Shown one piece after another: positions 32,047 to 41,341 of a stretch of DNA of 64,000 nucleotides. Made by a program: the position numbers and the translations under genes. The notes beneath the pieces were generated by a model, which was given only the letters and a program-made list of their open reading frames with translations, was not told where the DNA came from and did not search any database. Location of the stretch: the NCBI GenBank assembly GCA_021799275.1, contig JAJZAT010000001.1, positions 97,431 through 161,430 of the forward strand. The letters run 5' to 3'. This DNA is from Bacillota bacterium. GTDB lineage: Bacteria > Bacillota > Sulfobacillia > JAJZYS01 > JAJYTV01. Within the stretch, counting starts at the first letter, position 1. Each line of letters starts with the position of its first letter.

Positions 32047-32720
32047 GGGGCGAAGCGGTAGCCGACGCCGCGCACCGTCTCGATCAGCCGCGGGCGCGAG
32101 GGCTCCGCCTCCACCTTCTCCCGGAGATGGCGCACGTGGACGTCCACCGTGCGCGCGTCGCCGTAATAGTCGTAGCCCCAGACCTTCTCGAGCAGCATCT
32201 CGCGGGTCAGCACCTGACCCGGCCGCTCCATCAGGGTCTGCAGCAGTCCGAACTCGGTCAGGGTCAGTTCGCGCTCACTTCCCTGCACGTAGCAGCGGTG
32301 CGCCGCGATGTCGATCTCGACGCCCCCGGCCGCCAGCCGGTCGGTCGGCGGATCGGTGCGTCTCAAGACCGCCTTGACGCGGGCGACGAGTTCGCGCGGC
32401 GAGAACGGCTTGCCGACGTAGTCGTCGGCGCCGAGCTCGAGCCCGCGCACCCGGTCCGCCTCCTCCGTGCGCGCCGTGAGCATGATGACCGGCACGCGGC
32501 TCTGGCGCCGCAGGGCGCGCAGCAGCGCGACGCCGTCCAGGCGCGGCAGCATCAGGTCGAGGAGCACGAGGTCCGGCGCCGCGTCGAGCGCCTGGCGCAG
32601 CCCCTCCTCGCCGTCCTCGGCCTGGATCACCTGGAACCCCGCCGTCTCGAGATGGAACGCCACGAGGTCGCGGATCGCTTCCTCGTCCTCAACGATCAGG
32701 ACGGTGCCCTGACGGGCCAC
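32043..32720 (-). CDS. phoP: Phosphate response regulator (PhoP/PhoB)
   Basis: A 225-residue OmpR-type regulator. The receiver domain has the acidic pocket EDEE, phosphoacceptor Asp55 in LLDLMLP, and Lys in KPFSPREL. The C-terminal winged helix includes LTLTEFGLLQTLMERPGQ and ARTVDVHVRHLREKVE. Of two adjacent GTG codons, 32720 is chosen because GGGGAGGG lies six bases before it. It leads the phoP-phoR-pst-phoU operon. A candidate PhoP box overlaps the end of the gene upstream. Confidence 0.94.
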   Translation of the reverse strand: MARQGTVLIVEDEEAIRDLVAFHLETAGFQVIQAEDGEEGLRQALDAAPDLVLLDLMLPRLDGVALLRALRRQSRVPVIMLTARTEEADRVRGLELGADDYVGKPFSPRELVARVKAVLRRTDPPTDRLAAGGVEIDIAAHRCYVQGSERELTLTEFGLLQTLMERPGQVLTREMLLEKVWGYDYYGDARTVDVHVRHLREKVEAEPSRPRLIETVRGVGYRFAP

Positions 32721-32772
32721 CACAGTCCCTCCCCTGCCAGATGAGGCCTTGTCCGCATCATGGCGGAAAAAA

Positions 32773-32788
32773 GTTAAGGTCTCGTTGC
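32773..32788 (-). promoter_or_regulatory. Candidate PhoP box upstream of phoP
   Basis: On the minus strand GCAAC and TTAAC are repeated with an 11-base period, 53 bases before the phoP start. The same arrangement is found before the second pstS. It overlaps the stop codon of the preceding gene. Tentative. Confidence 0.4.
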
Positions 32789-33637
32789 GCCTTCGCCCGC
32801 GGGGCGGCCTTCCTCGTCCTGCGGCAGTTCCACCCGCCGGGCCGTGATGTTGGCGGTCAGCACGTTCTGCGCGGTCATCTGCTCCACCATCTGCCGCACG
32901 CGGTCGCGGGCGCGACCGAGGGCGGTCGGCAGGTGGTGGCCGAACACGACGGTGACGTCGAGATGCAGGACGAGCCCTTCGGCCCAGGTCTCCATCGCCA
33001 CGCGCCGCACCTTCGCGATGCCTTCCACTTCCTCCGCGGCGTGGGCCGCGATCGCCGACACCGCCATGTCGTCGATCGTGAAGCGGCCAAGGTAGCTCCA
33101 TGTCGGCCTCACGACCGACTTCTCGATCACCATGGCCCGGCGCTGGCCGCCGCTGCCGCGCAGGATGAACCGCAGCGGGTCGACGAGGTAGCCCGAGAAC
33201 GTGCGCTTCACCTCGACGATCGGCGCCGGGATGACATGCTTGCCCTGCTCGCGGCGGATCTGCTGGGCGTGAAGGATTTCCTCCGGACTCGCAATGTCCT
33301 CGATGTGCACCACTTCCGCTGGCTGCGGCAGGCCCAGCACCTCGCAGATGCGCCGCACCATGCCGAGCGACGTGCCGAGCACCAGCACGCGCTTCGGCGC
33401 GATCTCGCCGAGGCGCCGGTGCATCGCCTGGGCGTGCTCGGGATCCGCGAAGATGGCGCGCCGCACGGCGGCCAGCTTGGACGGGGCACGCTTCGCGGAC
33501 TCCCCGGCGAGGATCTTGCCCTCGCGCACCAGGAGTCCGTCGTCGATGATCGCCTCGGCGCCGCGCTGGATCGCGACAAGAGACGCCCGATGGCTCTTGC
33601 CGGTTCCGCTCGGCCCTACGAGCGCCACGACCTGCAA
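32774..33637 (-). CDS. P-loop protein with Asp23/Gls24-like C-terminal domain
   Basis: About 287 residues. Starts with a P-loop (VVALVGPSGTGKSHRAS, residues 3 to 19) and a kinase-like first half: AEAIIDDGLLVREGKILAG, KRVLVLGTSLGMVRRICE, EEILHAQQIRREQGKHVIPA. The last ~100 residues (SYLGRFTIDDMAVSAIAAHA, GIAKVRRVAME, LHLDVTVVFG, ITARRVELP) look like an Asp23/Gls24 domain, which in Gram-positives forms envelope-stress proteins. TTG 33637 is chosen because GAGAAGGATGGGAAG precedes it; ATG 33700 has no ribosome binding site. I know no function for this fusion. It lies between aroH and phoP. Confidence 0.7.
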   Translation of the reverse strand: MQVVALVGPSGTGKSHRASLVAIQRGAEAIIDDGLLVREGKILAGESAKRAPSKLAAVRRAIFADPEHAQAMHRRLGEIAPKRVLVLGTSLGMVRRICEVLGLPQPAEVVHIEDIASPEEILHAQQIRREQGKHVIPAPIVEVKRTFSGYLVDPLRFILRGSGGQRRAMVIEKSVVRPTWSYLGRFTIDDMAVSAIAAHAAEEVEGIAKVRRVAMETWAEGLVLHLDVTVVFGHHLPTALGRARDRVRQMVEQMTAQNVLTANITARRVELPQDEEGRPAGEGATRP

Positions 33638-33726
33638 AGTCTTCCCATCCTTCTCCCGGCCCGCCGCGCCTGCGCGGCTTGGGCGGCTTCCTGCTCGCAT
33701 GATAGCAGATGCTGCCGAATGTCGAT

Positions 33727-34092
33727 TCAGGCCTCGGGTGCCAGATCCGGCCGCAGGGCCAGGGTACCGTGCAGGTAGACCGGCCTGAGGCGCTGGCGCT
33801 CGGGGCGCTCGACCTCGATCAGCACGCGGATCATCCGCTCCGGCATGCCCGGCACCGCCGTCTCGACGGCGCCGAGCAGCGGCACGTCGTTCCAGCCGAG
33901 CCTGCGGGCCGCGTAAGCGGGGAATGCGGCATCGAGATCGGGCGTCATGGTGAAGAAGGCGGCCACCACCTCGTCGACCACGATGCGGTTCTTCTCCACA
34001 AGGGCCTGCACGAGCTCCGCCGTTGCCGCCCAGATCGCTTCGGGGCTGTTTTCGCAGGCGATGGTCGCGCCGCGCACCGCACTAACGGCCAT
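33727..34092 (-). CDS. aroH: Chorismate mutase, AroH type
   Basis: A 121-residue trimeric chorismate mutase of the Bacillus AroH class, converting chorismate to prephenate. Marks are VSAVRGATIACENSPEAIW at the start (active-site Arg), FFTMTPDLDAAFPAYAARR, WNDVPLLGAVE and MIRVLIEVE. ATG 34092 overlaps the end of tyrA by 11 bases. With tyrA it supplies the tyrosine branch. Confidence 0.94.
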   Translation of the reverse strand: MAVSAVRGATIACENSPEAIWAATAELVQALVEKNRIVVDEVVAAFFTMTPDLDAAFPAYAARRLGWNDVPLLGAVETAVPGMPERMIRVLIEVERPERQRLRPVYLHGTLALRPDLAPEA

Positions 34093-34861
34093 GTTCCACC
34101 TCTTCACGCATGCGCCGCGCTACCTCCCTCGCGGCCTGGAGCGCCTCGGGCAGGCCCGCCGCCGTCTCGGCGAGCCTCTTGGCGAGTTCCTGCCCGGCCA
34201 GGTCTAGCGCGACCTCGTTCAGCTCCAGGATCTCCTGCCAGAGCCCCGTCGGACTCGTGGCCACCCGCAGCATCTCGATCGCCGCGGGACCGACGAGTTC
34301 GGGGGGCGCGTCCTTCAGCATGAGCGCCAAGGCGCAGCTGAAGGCGTAGGGCAGGTGCGAGGATGCCGCGACCTGGCGGTCGTGGTCCTGAGGATCGAGC
34401 CAGATCGGTCTCGCGCCAAGCGAACGCACGAGGTCTTCCGCCGCCGCTTCCGGCCCGCCCGCGGCACAGAGCGCGAAGCCGCGCCCGGCGAAGAGCCCCG
34501 CGCCCGCGCTCGCGGGACCTCCGCCCGCGTTGCCCGCCAGGGGATGGCCGCCGACGAACGGCAGCCCGAGCGCCCTGGCGGCGGCGCAGATCGGCCCCTT
34601 GACGGACCCCGTGTCCAGCCAGAGCGGCGCCCGCCAGGGACTCTCGAGCAAGGCGATGCTGGCCCTCGGCGGCGCCGCGAGTACGATGGCGTCGAAGCCG
34701 TCCCGGGACTGCGGCGGACGGTGTCCGATCGCGCCCAGGGCCTCGGCGGCCGCGACGTGCTCCGCGCGAAGGTCGTAACCCGATACCTCGTGTCCCAGTG
34801 CCGTCAGGTCGAGGGCGAGGGATGTGCCGATGAGGCCGAGTCCCGCAATCAGGATCCGCAA
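34082..34861 (-). CDS. tyrA: Prephenate dehydrogenase
   Basis: A 259-residue NAD(P)-dependent enzyme making 4-hydroxyphenylpyruvate for tyrosine. The Rossmann motif is IAGLGLIGTSLALDL; DTGSVKGPI and FVGGHPLAGNAGGG hold the substrate-binding His region; and DHDRQVAASSHLPYAFS the second conserved His. There is no ACT domain, so it lacks the common tyrosine feedback module. It overlaps aroH and lies 27 bases after the thioesterase gene. Confidence 0.93.
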   Translation of the reverse strand: MRILIAGLGLIGTSLALDLTALGHEVSGYDLRAEHVAAAEALGAIGHRPPQSRDGFDAIVLAAPPRASIALLESPWRAPLWLDTGSVKGPICAAARALGLPFVGGHPLAGNAGGGPASAGAGLFAGRGFALCAAGGPEAAAEDLVRSLGARPIWLDPQDHDRQVAASSHLPYAFSCALALMLKDAPPELVGPAAIEMLRVATSPTGLWQEILELNEVALDLAGQELAKRLAETAAGLPEALQAAREVARRMREEVEHGR

Positions 34862-34888
34862 GCGGCCAACCCCTCCCGTCCGGTCCCC

Positions 34889-35329
34889 CTACTCGGGGTG
34901 CGTCACGACCTTGCCGCGCAGCGCCGCGGCGATCTCGCCGGGAAAGGCTGTCGCGCGCCGCACGCTGCGGTCGAGGTGCGCGGCGATGAACTCGCACGTC
35001 GCCACGAGCTCCAGGCCCTGGCTCAGCCTGAGATAGTGGCGGTAGCGGATCGTCTTCTCCCGCACCTCGAGGAGGTCCGTGAAGACGGCGACGGTGTCGC
35101 CGGGGAAGAGCTCCTTGTGATAGGTCGCCTCCTGCGTCAAGGCCGCCATGCCGTAGCCGCTCGCCTCGAAGTACGGGCGGCCGAGGCCGATCCTCGCGAA
35201 GAAACCCCAGTTGGCCGCGTCGAAGATCTCGGCGTAGCGCGCGATGTTGATGTGACCCATATGGTCGGCTTCCCAAGGATAGACGACGCCGACGTAGGTC
35301 GGCTCGAGGCTCTGGTCGTTCAGTGGCAA
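34889..35329 (-). CDS. Acyl-CoA thioesterase, 4HBT (YbgC/FadM) family
   Basis: A 146-residue hot-dog-fold enzyme. The family motif VYPWEADHMGHINIARYAEI holds the catalytic Asp and the conserved HMGHIN; the ligand helix and ALTQEATYHKELFPGD strands follow. The substrate is a fatty or aromatic acyl-CoA; which one cannot be told. TTG 35329 is preferred: GAGGGGGA lies just before it. First gene of the series running to tyrA and aroH, although a metabolic link is not obvious. Confidence 0.85.
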   Translation of the reverse strand: MPLNDQSLEPTYVGVVYPWEADHMGHINIARYAEIFDAANWGFFARIGLGRPYFEASGYGMAALTQEATYHKELFPGDTVAVFTDLLEVREKTIRYRHYLRLSQGLELVATCEFIAAHLDRSVRRATAFPGEIAAALRGKVVTHPE

Positions 35330-35347
35330 TGCTCCCCCTCCTGGGCC

Positions 35348-35376
35348 GGGCACGGGCGAACCATTCGCCCGGTGCC
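35348..35376. promoter_or_regulatory. Hairpin between divergent thioesterase and asnB genes
   Basis: CGGGCGAA/TTCGCCCG with outer GGCAC/GTGCC arms and one bulged C. Not followed by a T run in either direction. It could be a leader structure for asnB or an operator. No T-box sequence (no GGTGGNACCGCG-like element) was found. Confidence 0.3.
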
Positions 35377-35460
35377 GCAATACGGTACGGAAGGCCGACG
35401 GACCCCGGGCGACGCCCCGCGGTCCAGGCTGAAGACCTGTGCCAAGAGGGGCGAAGCGGT

Positions 35461-37359
35461 GTGTGCGGAATCGCCGGCTGGATCGATTGGCAGAAAGACC
35501 TGAGACAGGAGGCCGCTCTGCTCGAGCGCATGGCCGCCGCGCTCGCGCCGCGCGGCCCGGACGACGCCGGCCTTGTGCTGCAGAGGCACGCGGCCTTCGG
35601 CCACCGCCGGCTGATCGTCGTCGACCCCGAAGGCGGCGCCCAACCCATGACTCGGCGATACGGCCGGCGCGAGCTCACGATCGTGTACAACGGAGAGCTC
35701 TACAACACCGAGGATCTCAGGCGGCCTCTGCTTCAGAAAGGCTACCAGTTCCGCGGCCACTCGGACACGGAGGTGCTGCTGGCGGCGTACGCGGCCTGGG
35801 GTGAAGACTGTCTGCCCCGCCTCAACGGCATCTTCGCCTTCGCCATCTGGGACCGGCAGGCCGAGGAACTGTTCCTCGCCCGCGACCGGCTCGGCGTGAA
35901 GCCTCTGTTCTACGCCCTTAGGCCGGACGCCTTCCTCTTCGCCTCGGAGCTCAAGGGGCTGCTGGCCCATCCCCTGGTACCGCCGGAACTGGACCGCGAG
36001 GGGCTCTCCGAGATCTTCCTCATGGCTCCGGCGCGCACCCCCGGCCACGGCGTCTTCCGCGGAGTCTCGGAGCTCAGGCCCGGTCACGCCATGCGCTACG
36101 GACGCAAGGGCGCCGAGGTGTGGCGCTACTGGAAGCTCGTTGCGCACGAGCATCCGGACGACGTGGGCACCACCGTAGCCACCGTGCGCGACCTCCTGCG
36201 CGACACCATCGAGCGGCAGCTGGTGTCGGACGTCGGCGTCTCCGCCCTGCTCTCCGGCGGGCTCGACTCGAGCGCCGTCGCGGCCTTCGCGAGCGCCGCA
36301 CTGAAGCAGGACGGCAGGCCGCCCTTGCGCACCTGGGCCGTCGAGTTCGCCGACATGGCGGCGCATTTCCGCCCCTCCGACTTCCAGACGTCGCTCGACG
36401 CCCCGTGGGCGGCCAAGGTGGCGACCTACCTCGGCACGGACCACCGTACCGTGACGCTCGGCGCCCAGGAGACCGCCGACGCGCTCCAGGCCGCCATGGT
36501 GGCGAGGGACCTGCCTGGCATGGCCGACGTCGACAGCTCGCTCTACCTCTTCTGCCGCCACATCAAGGAAGGCTCCACGGTCGCGCTTTCCGGCGAGTCC
36601 GCAGACGAGGTGTTCGGCGGCTATCCCTGGTTCGTGCGACCCGACGCCCTCTCGGCCCGGACCTTCCCCTGGGCTCTGCGTCAGGCGGACCGACTCGCGC
36701 TGCTCGACCAGGACTTCGTCCGCTACCTCGATGCGGACGCCTACGTCGAGCGCCGTTACCAGGAAGCGCTCGACGAAGTTCCGCGCCTTGCGGGCGAGAA
36801 CCCGACGGAGGCGCGCATGCGCGAGATCCTGCACCTCAACATCACGCGCTTCCTGCCCACCCTGCTCGATCGCAAGGACCGCATGAGCATGGCGTCCGGC
36901 CTTGAAGTGAGGGTCCCCTTCTGCGACCACCGGCTGGTCGAATATGTCTTCAACATCCCCTGGTCCATCAAGATGCTGAAAGGCCAGCGCAAGGGCGTCC
37001 TGCGCGAGGCACTGCGCGGCGTGCTGCCGGACGACGTCGTCGACCGGCCGAAGAGTCCGTACCCGTCGACGCCGGATCCCCGCTTCCTCCAGGCGGTCCG
37101 GCAAGGGGCCCTCGAGGTGCTCGCCGATTCGCGCTCGCCCCTTCAGGGGCTGCTCAACAAGCCGGCCATCGAGCGTCTCGCCCGCGCCGACCAGGATCCC
37201 TTCGCCCTGCCCTGGTTCTCGCAGCTCATGGGCCTCGCCCAGTGGTTCGCGTATGTGCTGCAGCTTGAGGCCTTCATGCGCCGCGGGCCCGTGACGACGA
37301 CCTACCGACCGGTGATCAGGCTCGACGAGCGCCGCGGCGGCGAGGCGGCCAGCGACTAG
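35461..37359 (+). CDS. asnB: Asparagine synthase (glutamine-hydrolysing)
   Basis: A 632-residue enzyme. The class-II glutaminase domain starts with Cys2 (GTG TGC GGA ATC), fixing the start at GTG 35461, with AGAGGGG ahead. It contains RGPDDAG, IVYNGELYN and GHSDTEVLL. The synthetase domain has the PP-loop LLSGGLDSSAVA at about residue 260 and SGESADEVFGGY. The C-terminus NITRFLPTLLDRKDRMSM is normal for Bacillus AsnB. It makes asparagine with glutamine as nitrogen donor; some Bacillota homologues instead amidate cell-wall diaminopimelate, which cannot be excluded. Confidence 0.94.
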   Translation: MCGIAGWIDWQKDLRQEAALLERMAAALAPRGPDDAGLVLQRHAAFGHRRLIVVDPEGGAQPMTRRYGRRELTIVYNGELYNTEDLRRPLLQKGYQFRGHSDTEVLLAAYAAWGEDCLPRLNGIFAFAIWDRQAEELFLARDRLGVKPLFYALRPDAFLFASELKGLLAHPLVPPELDREGLSEIFLMAPARTPGHGVFRGVSELRPGHAMRYGRKGAEVWRYWKLVAHEHPDDVGTTVATVRDLLRDTIERQLVSDVGVSALLSGGLDSSAVAAFASAALKQDGRPPLRTWAVEFADMAAHFRPSDFQTSLDAPWAAKVATYLGTDHRTVTLGAQETADALQAAMVARDLPGMADVDSSLYLFCRHIKEGSTVALSGESADEVFGGYPWFVRPDALSARTFPWALRQADRLALLDQDFVRYLDADAYVERRYQEALDEVPRLAGENPTEARMREILHLNITRFLPTLLDRKDRMSMASGLEVRVPFCDHRLVEYVFNIPWSIKMLKGQRKGVLREALRGVLPDDVVDRPKSPYPSTPDPRFLQAVRQGALEVLADSRSPLQGLLNKPAIERLARADQDPFALPWFSQLMGLAQWFAYVLQLEAFMRRGPVTTTYRPVIRLDERRGGEAASD

Positions 37360-37381
37360 CAGCCGCCTCGGCCCCCTGCCG

Positions 37382-37603
37382 CTACTCCTCGCGGTGCGCC
37401 TCGTCCTCGATCTCGTCGCGGAAGCCTTCGATCGCCTCGCGGCGCCGCCGGTTCTTGTCCTCGATCGCGCCGACCTGGTCCTTGCGCATCTCGTGCTCGT
37501 GCGCCGCCAGCATGTCCTCGGCGTCGTCCAGGTTCTCGTAGGTGTCCTCGATGTGCTCCTGGAGCCGTTCGACGTTGTCAGAGCGGTCGTCGGGCTTCGG
37601 CAT
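37382..37603 (-). CDS. tlp: Small acid-soluble spore protein Tlp
   Basis: A 73-residue hydrophilic, charged, helical protein: KPDDRSDNVERLQEHIEDT followed by NLDDAEDMLAAHE and KNRRRREAIEGFRDEIEDE, which match the Tlp family of spore-core proteins made under sigma-G. ATG 37603 has GAGGAGGA eight bases ahead. It is convergent with asnB (22 bases between stops). It is direct evidence that the organism belongs to an endospore-forming lineage. No clear sigma-G promoter was seen. Confidence 0.88.
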   Translation of the reverse strand: MPKPDDRSDNVERLQEHIEDTYENLDDAEDMLAAHEHEMRKDQVGAIEDKNRRRREAIEGFRDEIEDEAHREE

Positions 37604-37798
37604 GGATCATTCCTCCTCGGGAGCCGCCCACGTGGCTGGGGCGTCCCGCGCATAGCCTGCGCCGGGGCGCCCTGCCCATGCATCGCGCAAGGATCCGGGG
37701 ACGTCGCGGCGAACGCTAGGCCACGGACCAGAGCGCCCAAAGGCAGGACGCGGCCGCCTGCGCCAGGCGCCGGCAGAACCTCGGGAGGACGGATCGCC

Positions 37799-38995
37799 CT
37801 GTACGCCCTTGTCGATGTGAACGCGATGTTCGCGAGCTGCGCCGCCGCGGAGGATCCCAGCCTGCGGGGGCTGCCGCTCGTCGTGGCCGGCGACCCGTCG
37901 GACCGGCGCAGCATCGTCCTCACCGCCAGTTACGAGGCACGCGCCTACGGCGTGCGCACGGCCATGCCCGTACGCGAGGCGCTGCGCCTTTGCCCCGGGG
38001 TGCGCATCGTGCCGCCCGACCGCAGGCTTTACGAACGCTACAGCCGGCGCCTCTTCGAGGTGCTTCAGGACTTCACGCCGGTGGTGCGCCCCGTTTCGAT
38101 CGACGAGGGATACCTCGATCTCGCCGGCTGCCCCGGCCTCGCGGCGGGTCCCCTGCGTCTCGCGGCCGAGATCCGCCGCACGGTCCTCGAGCGCACCGCC
38201 CTCGTCGTCTCGATCGGTCTCGCGGAGGGTCCATGGCTCGCGAAGATGGCGGCGGACCTCGCGAAGAAGCGTGCGGAGGGCATCCTTCTGCTCAGAGCCG
38301 AGGACATGCAAGAGATGGTCTGGCCGCTCGCGGTCGAAACGTTCCACGGCATCGGGCCGAAGACCGCCACGAAGCTGCGCCTGATGGGCATCCGGACGAT
38401 CGGCGACATCGCCCGGGCCGATCCGACACTCCTCGCTCCGTTCGGCGTGCACGGCCAGCGCATGCGGCGCCTCGCCTTGGGCGAGGACCACGGTCCCCTG
38501 CCGGAGGAGAGCGGACCCGTCTCGCTCTCGCACGAGGAGACGTTCGCCCGGGACATCGAGAGCCCGGCCGACCTCCACCCCATCCTCGTGGCCGTCTGCG
38601 ACCGCGTCGGCGAGCGCTTGCGCCGCGAGGGCCAGGTCGCGAAGGGCGTCGGGCTCAGGCTGCGCAACCGCGAGTTCCGGGACTTCACCCGCCAAGGCCC
38701 CCTGAGGGTCCCGACGGCCCGCGCCGAAGATCTGCGCCAGGTGGCGCAAGCCCTGCTCGCCCGCATGCCAGGGACCGCCTTCCCGTGCCGGCTCCTCGGT
38801 GTCACCGCCTACGGACTTCAGAGCGCCGCGTCGACCGCACCGGAACTCTTTCCCGATGACACCGACACACGCCGGGACCAGCTCTGGCAGGCCGTCACAT
38901 CCGTGCGGGCGCGCTACGGCCAGGACGCGGTCCGGCCGCTCGGCGCGCAGGCGCCGCGGTCCTCCCGTCGGCCTCCCGGCGGGTCATCGCGATAA
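37799..38995 (+). CDS. dinB: Y-family DNA polymerase (DinB/UmuC-like)
   Basis: About 398 residues, an error-prone translesion polymerase. The first strand YALVDVNAMFASC carries the catalytic Asp, and SIDEGYLDLAG the Asp-Glu pair; finger residues are in SYEARAYGVRTAMP. HhH region TFHGIGPKTATKLRLMGI and a little-finger domain follow. The tail (residues about 375 to 398) is Pro/Arg-rich with no clear clamp-binding motif. No ATG, GTG or TTG lies before the first strand; CTG 37799 with GGGAGGA upstream aligns exactly with the start of UmuC proteins, so I use it. A GTG inside the first strand would remove the catalytic Asp. Divergent from tlp. Confidence 0.85.
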   Translation: MYALVDVNAMFASCAAAEDPSLRGLPLVVAGDPSDRRSIVLTASYEARAYGVRTAMPVREALRLCPGVRIVPPDRRLYERYSRRLFEVLQDFTPVVRPVSIDEGYLDLAGCPGLAAGPLRLAAEIRRTVLERTALVVSIGLAEGPWLAKMAADLAKKRAEGILLLRAEDMQEMVWPLAVETFHGIGPKTATKLRLMGIRTIGDIARADPTLLAPFGVHGQRMRRLALGEDHGPLPEESGPVSLSHEETFARDIESPADLHPILVAVCDRVGERLRREGQVAKGVGLRLRNREFRDFTRQGPLRVPTARAEDLRQVAQALLARMPGTAFPCRLLGVTAYGLQSAASTAPELFPDDTDTRRDQLWQAVTSVRARYGQDAVRPLGAQAPRSSRRPPGGSSR

Positions 38996-39017
38996 CGAAG
39001 TATTCCGATCTATGTGC

Positions 39018-39023
39018 TATACT
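39018..39023 (+). promoter_or_regulatory. Extended -10 promoter of cysK
   Basis: TATACT preceded by TGC (TGn extension) at 39015-39023, 29 bases ahead of the cysK start and just after the polymerase stop. The -35 region is weak. Confidence 0.55.
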
Positions 39024-39052
39024 TTGCCCAATCTCTGCAAGGGGGCCACAGC

Positions 39053-39976
<924 letters not shown>

Positions 39977-41341
39977 GCCCCGTCGTCCGGTTCCGCCAAC
40001 GGCGGCAGCACGAGGCGGACGGTCGTGCCCTCGCCCTCCTTGGACGCGATCTCGAGCTTCGCCCGGTGCGCCTCCGCGATCTCGCGGGCAATGGCGAGGC
40101 CCAGCCCCGCTCCTCCGCCCGCGGCGCGCGCGGGATCCGCGCGGTAGAAGCGCTCGAACGCGTGCTGGCGCACCTCGTCCGACATGCCCGGGCCCTCGTC
40201 CCTCACCTCGAGGGCGGGACCCGGGCCTTGCCATGTCGCGGCGACGTGCACGGTCTTGCCTGCGCCGCCATACTTGATCGCGTTGTCGACCAGAATCCAT
40301 AGGAGCTGCTTCAGGAGGTCCCAGTCTCCCTGCGCCGGCACCACCTGCCGCGTCTCGTCGACGACCTCGGCCTCGCCGGGCAGCGTCTGGGCCTCGCCCA
40401 CCGTCTCGGCCACAAGCTCGCTGAGATCCATGCGGCGCAACTGCAGGCTCAGGCCCTGCGCCCCTCGCGCCAGGAAGAGCAGGTCCTGCACCAGGCGCTG
40501 CATGCGCTGCGCCTCGCGGCCGATGGTCCCGACCGCTTCTTCGCGCACCTGCGGGTCTGAGCCGGCCCAGCGCTGCAGGAGCTCGGCGTAGCCGGAGATC
40601 ACCGCGAGCGGCGTCCTCAGTTCGTGCGACGCGTCCGAAACGAAGCGCGCCTGACGGGCGAAGGCGGCCTCCAGCCTGTCCAGCATGCGGTTGAAGGCCC
40701 GGGCCAGCCGGCCGAGCTCGTCGTCCGGGCTCTCGCCCTCGAGCCGGCGCGAGAGGTCGGTGTCGGAGATCTCGGTGGCGAGGTCTGTCAGCCGCTCCAC
40801 GGGTCTCAGGGCCCGCCGCGCGAAGAGGAAGCCGACGAGCGCCACCAGGGCGAGGCCGGCGATGCCGCCCTCGATCAGGAGCGCGGATAGGAGGTGGAGT
40901 TCCCCGAACGCGGCCGCTAGGCTCACGGACACCTGCACCGCGGCCAACGTCAGGCCGTGGTAGACGATCGGCTCACTGACGTAGCTCGCCTGCTTGCCCT
41001 TGTAGGTGATGAGCTGCTGGACCGACTGCGTCAGCTTCACGGGCACCGGCAGGTAGGGCGTCTGCGATGCCCAGACCACCGTGCTGAGCGGGCTCACCAC
41101 CTGAATGACGATCTCGTCCGCCCGCGCGCCGAAGAGGTACGCCTTGCTGTTCGCCTGGAGCGTGTCGAGATCGCCGCCCTGGGCGAGCAGGCTCTGGCTC
41201 GTGGCCATCGCCGTCGTCTGGGCGGTGCGCATGGCCTCCTGGACCACCTCGTCACGCAGGAGCGTGAAGATGGTGAGGCCGAGGGCGAGCAGCACCACCG
41301 CCATGGCGGCCGCGATGAAGACGGTCAGGCGGGCGCTCAGG

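Noticed and set aside
35330-35460. T-box leader before asnB
   Set aside because: No T-box consensus and too little room; only a plain hairpin is present.
35320-37923. 867-codon open frame on the - strand through asnB and tlp
   Set aside because: Antisense of asnB; long only because of base composition.
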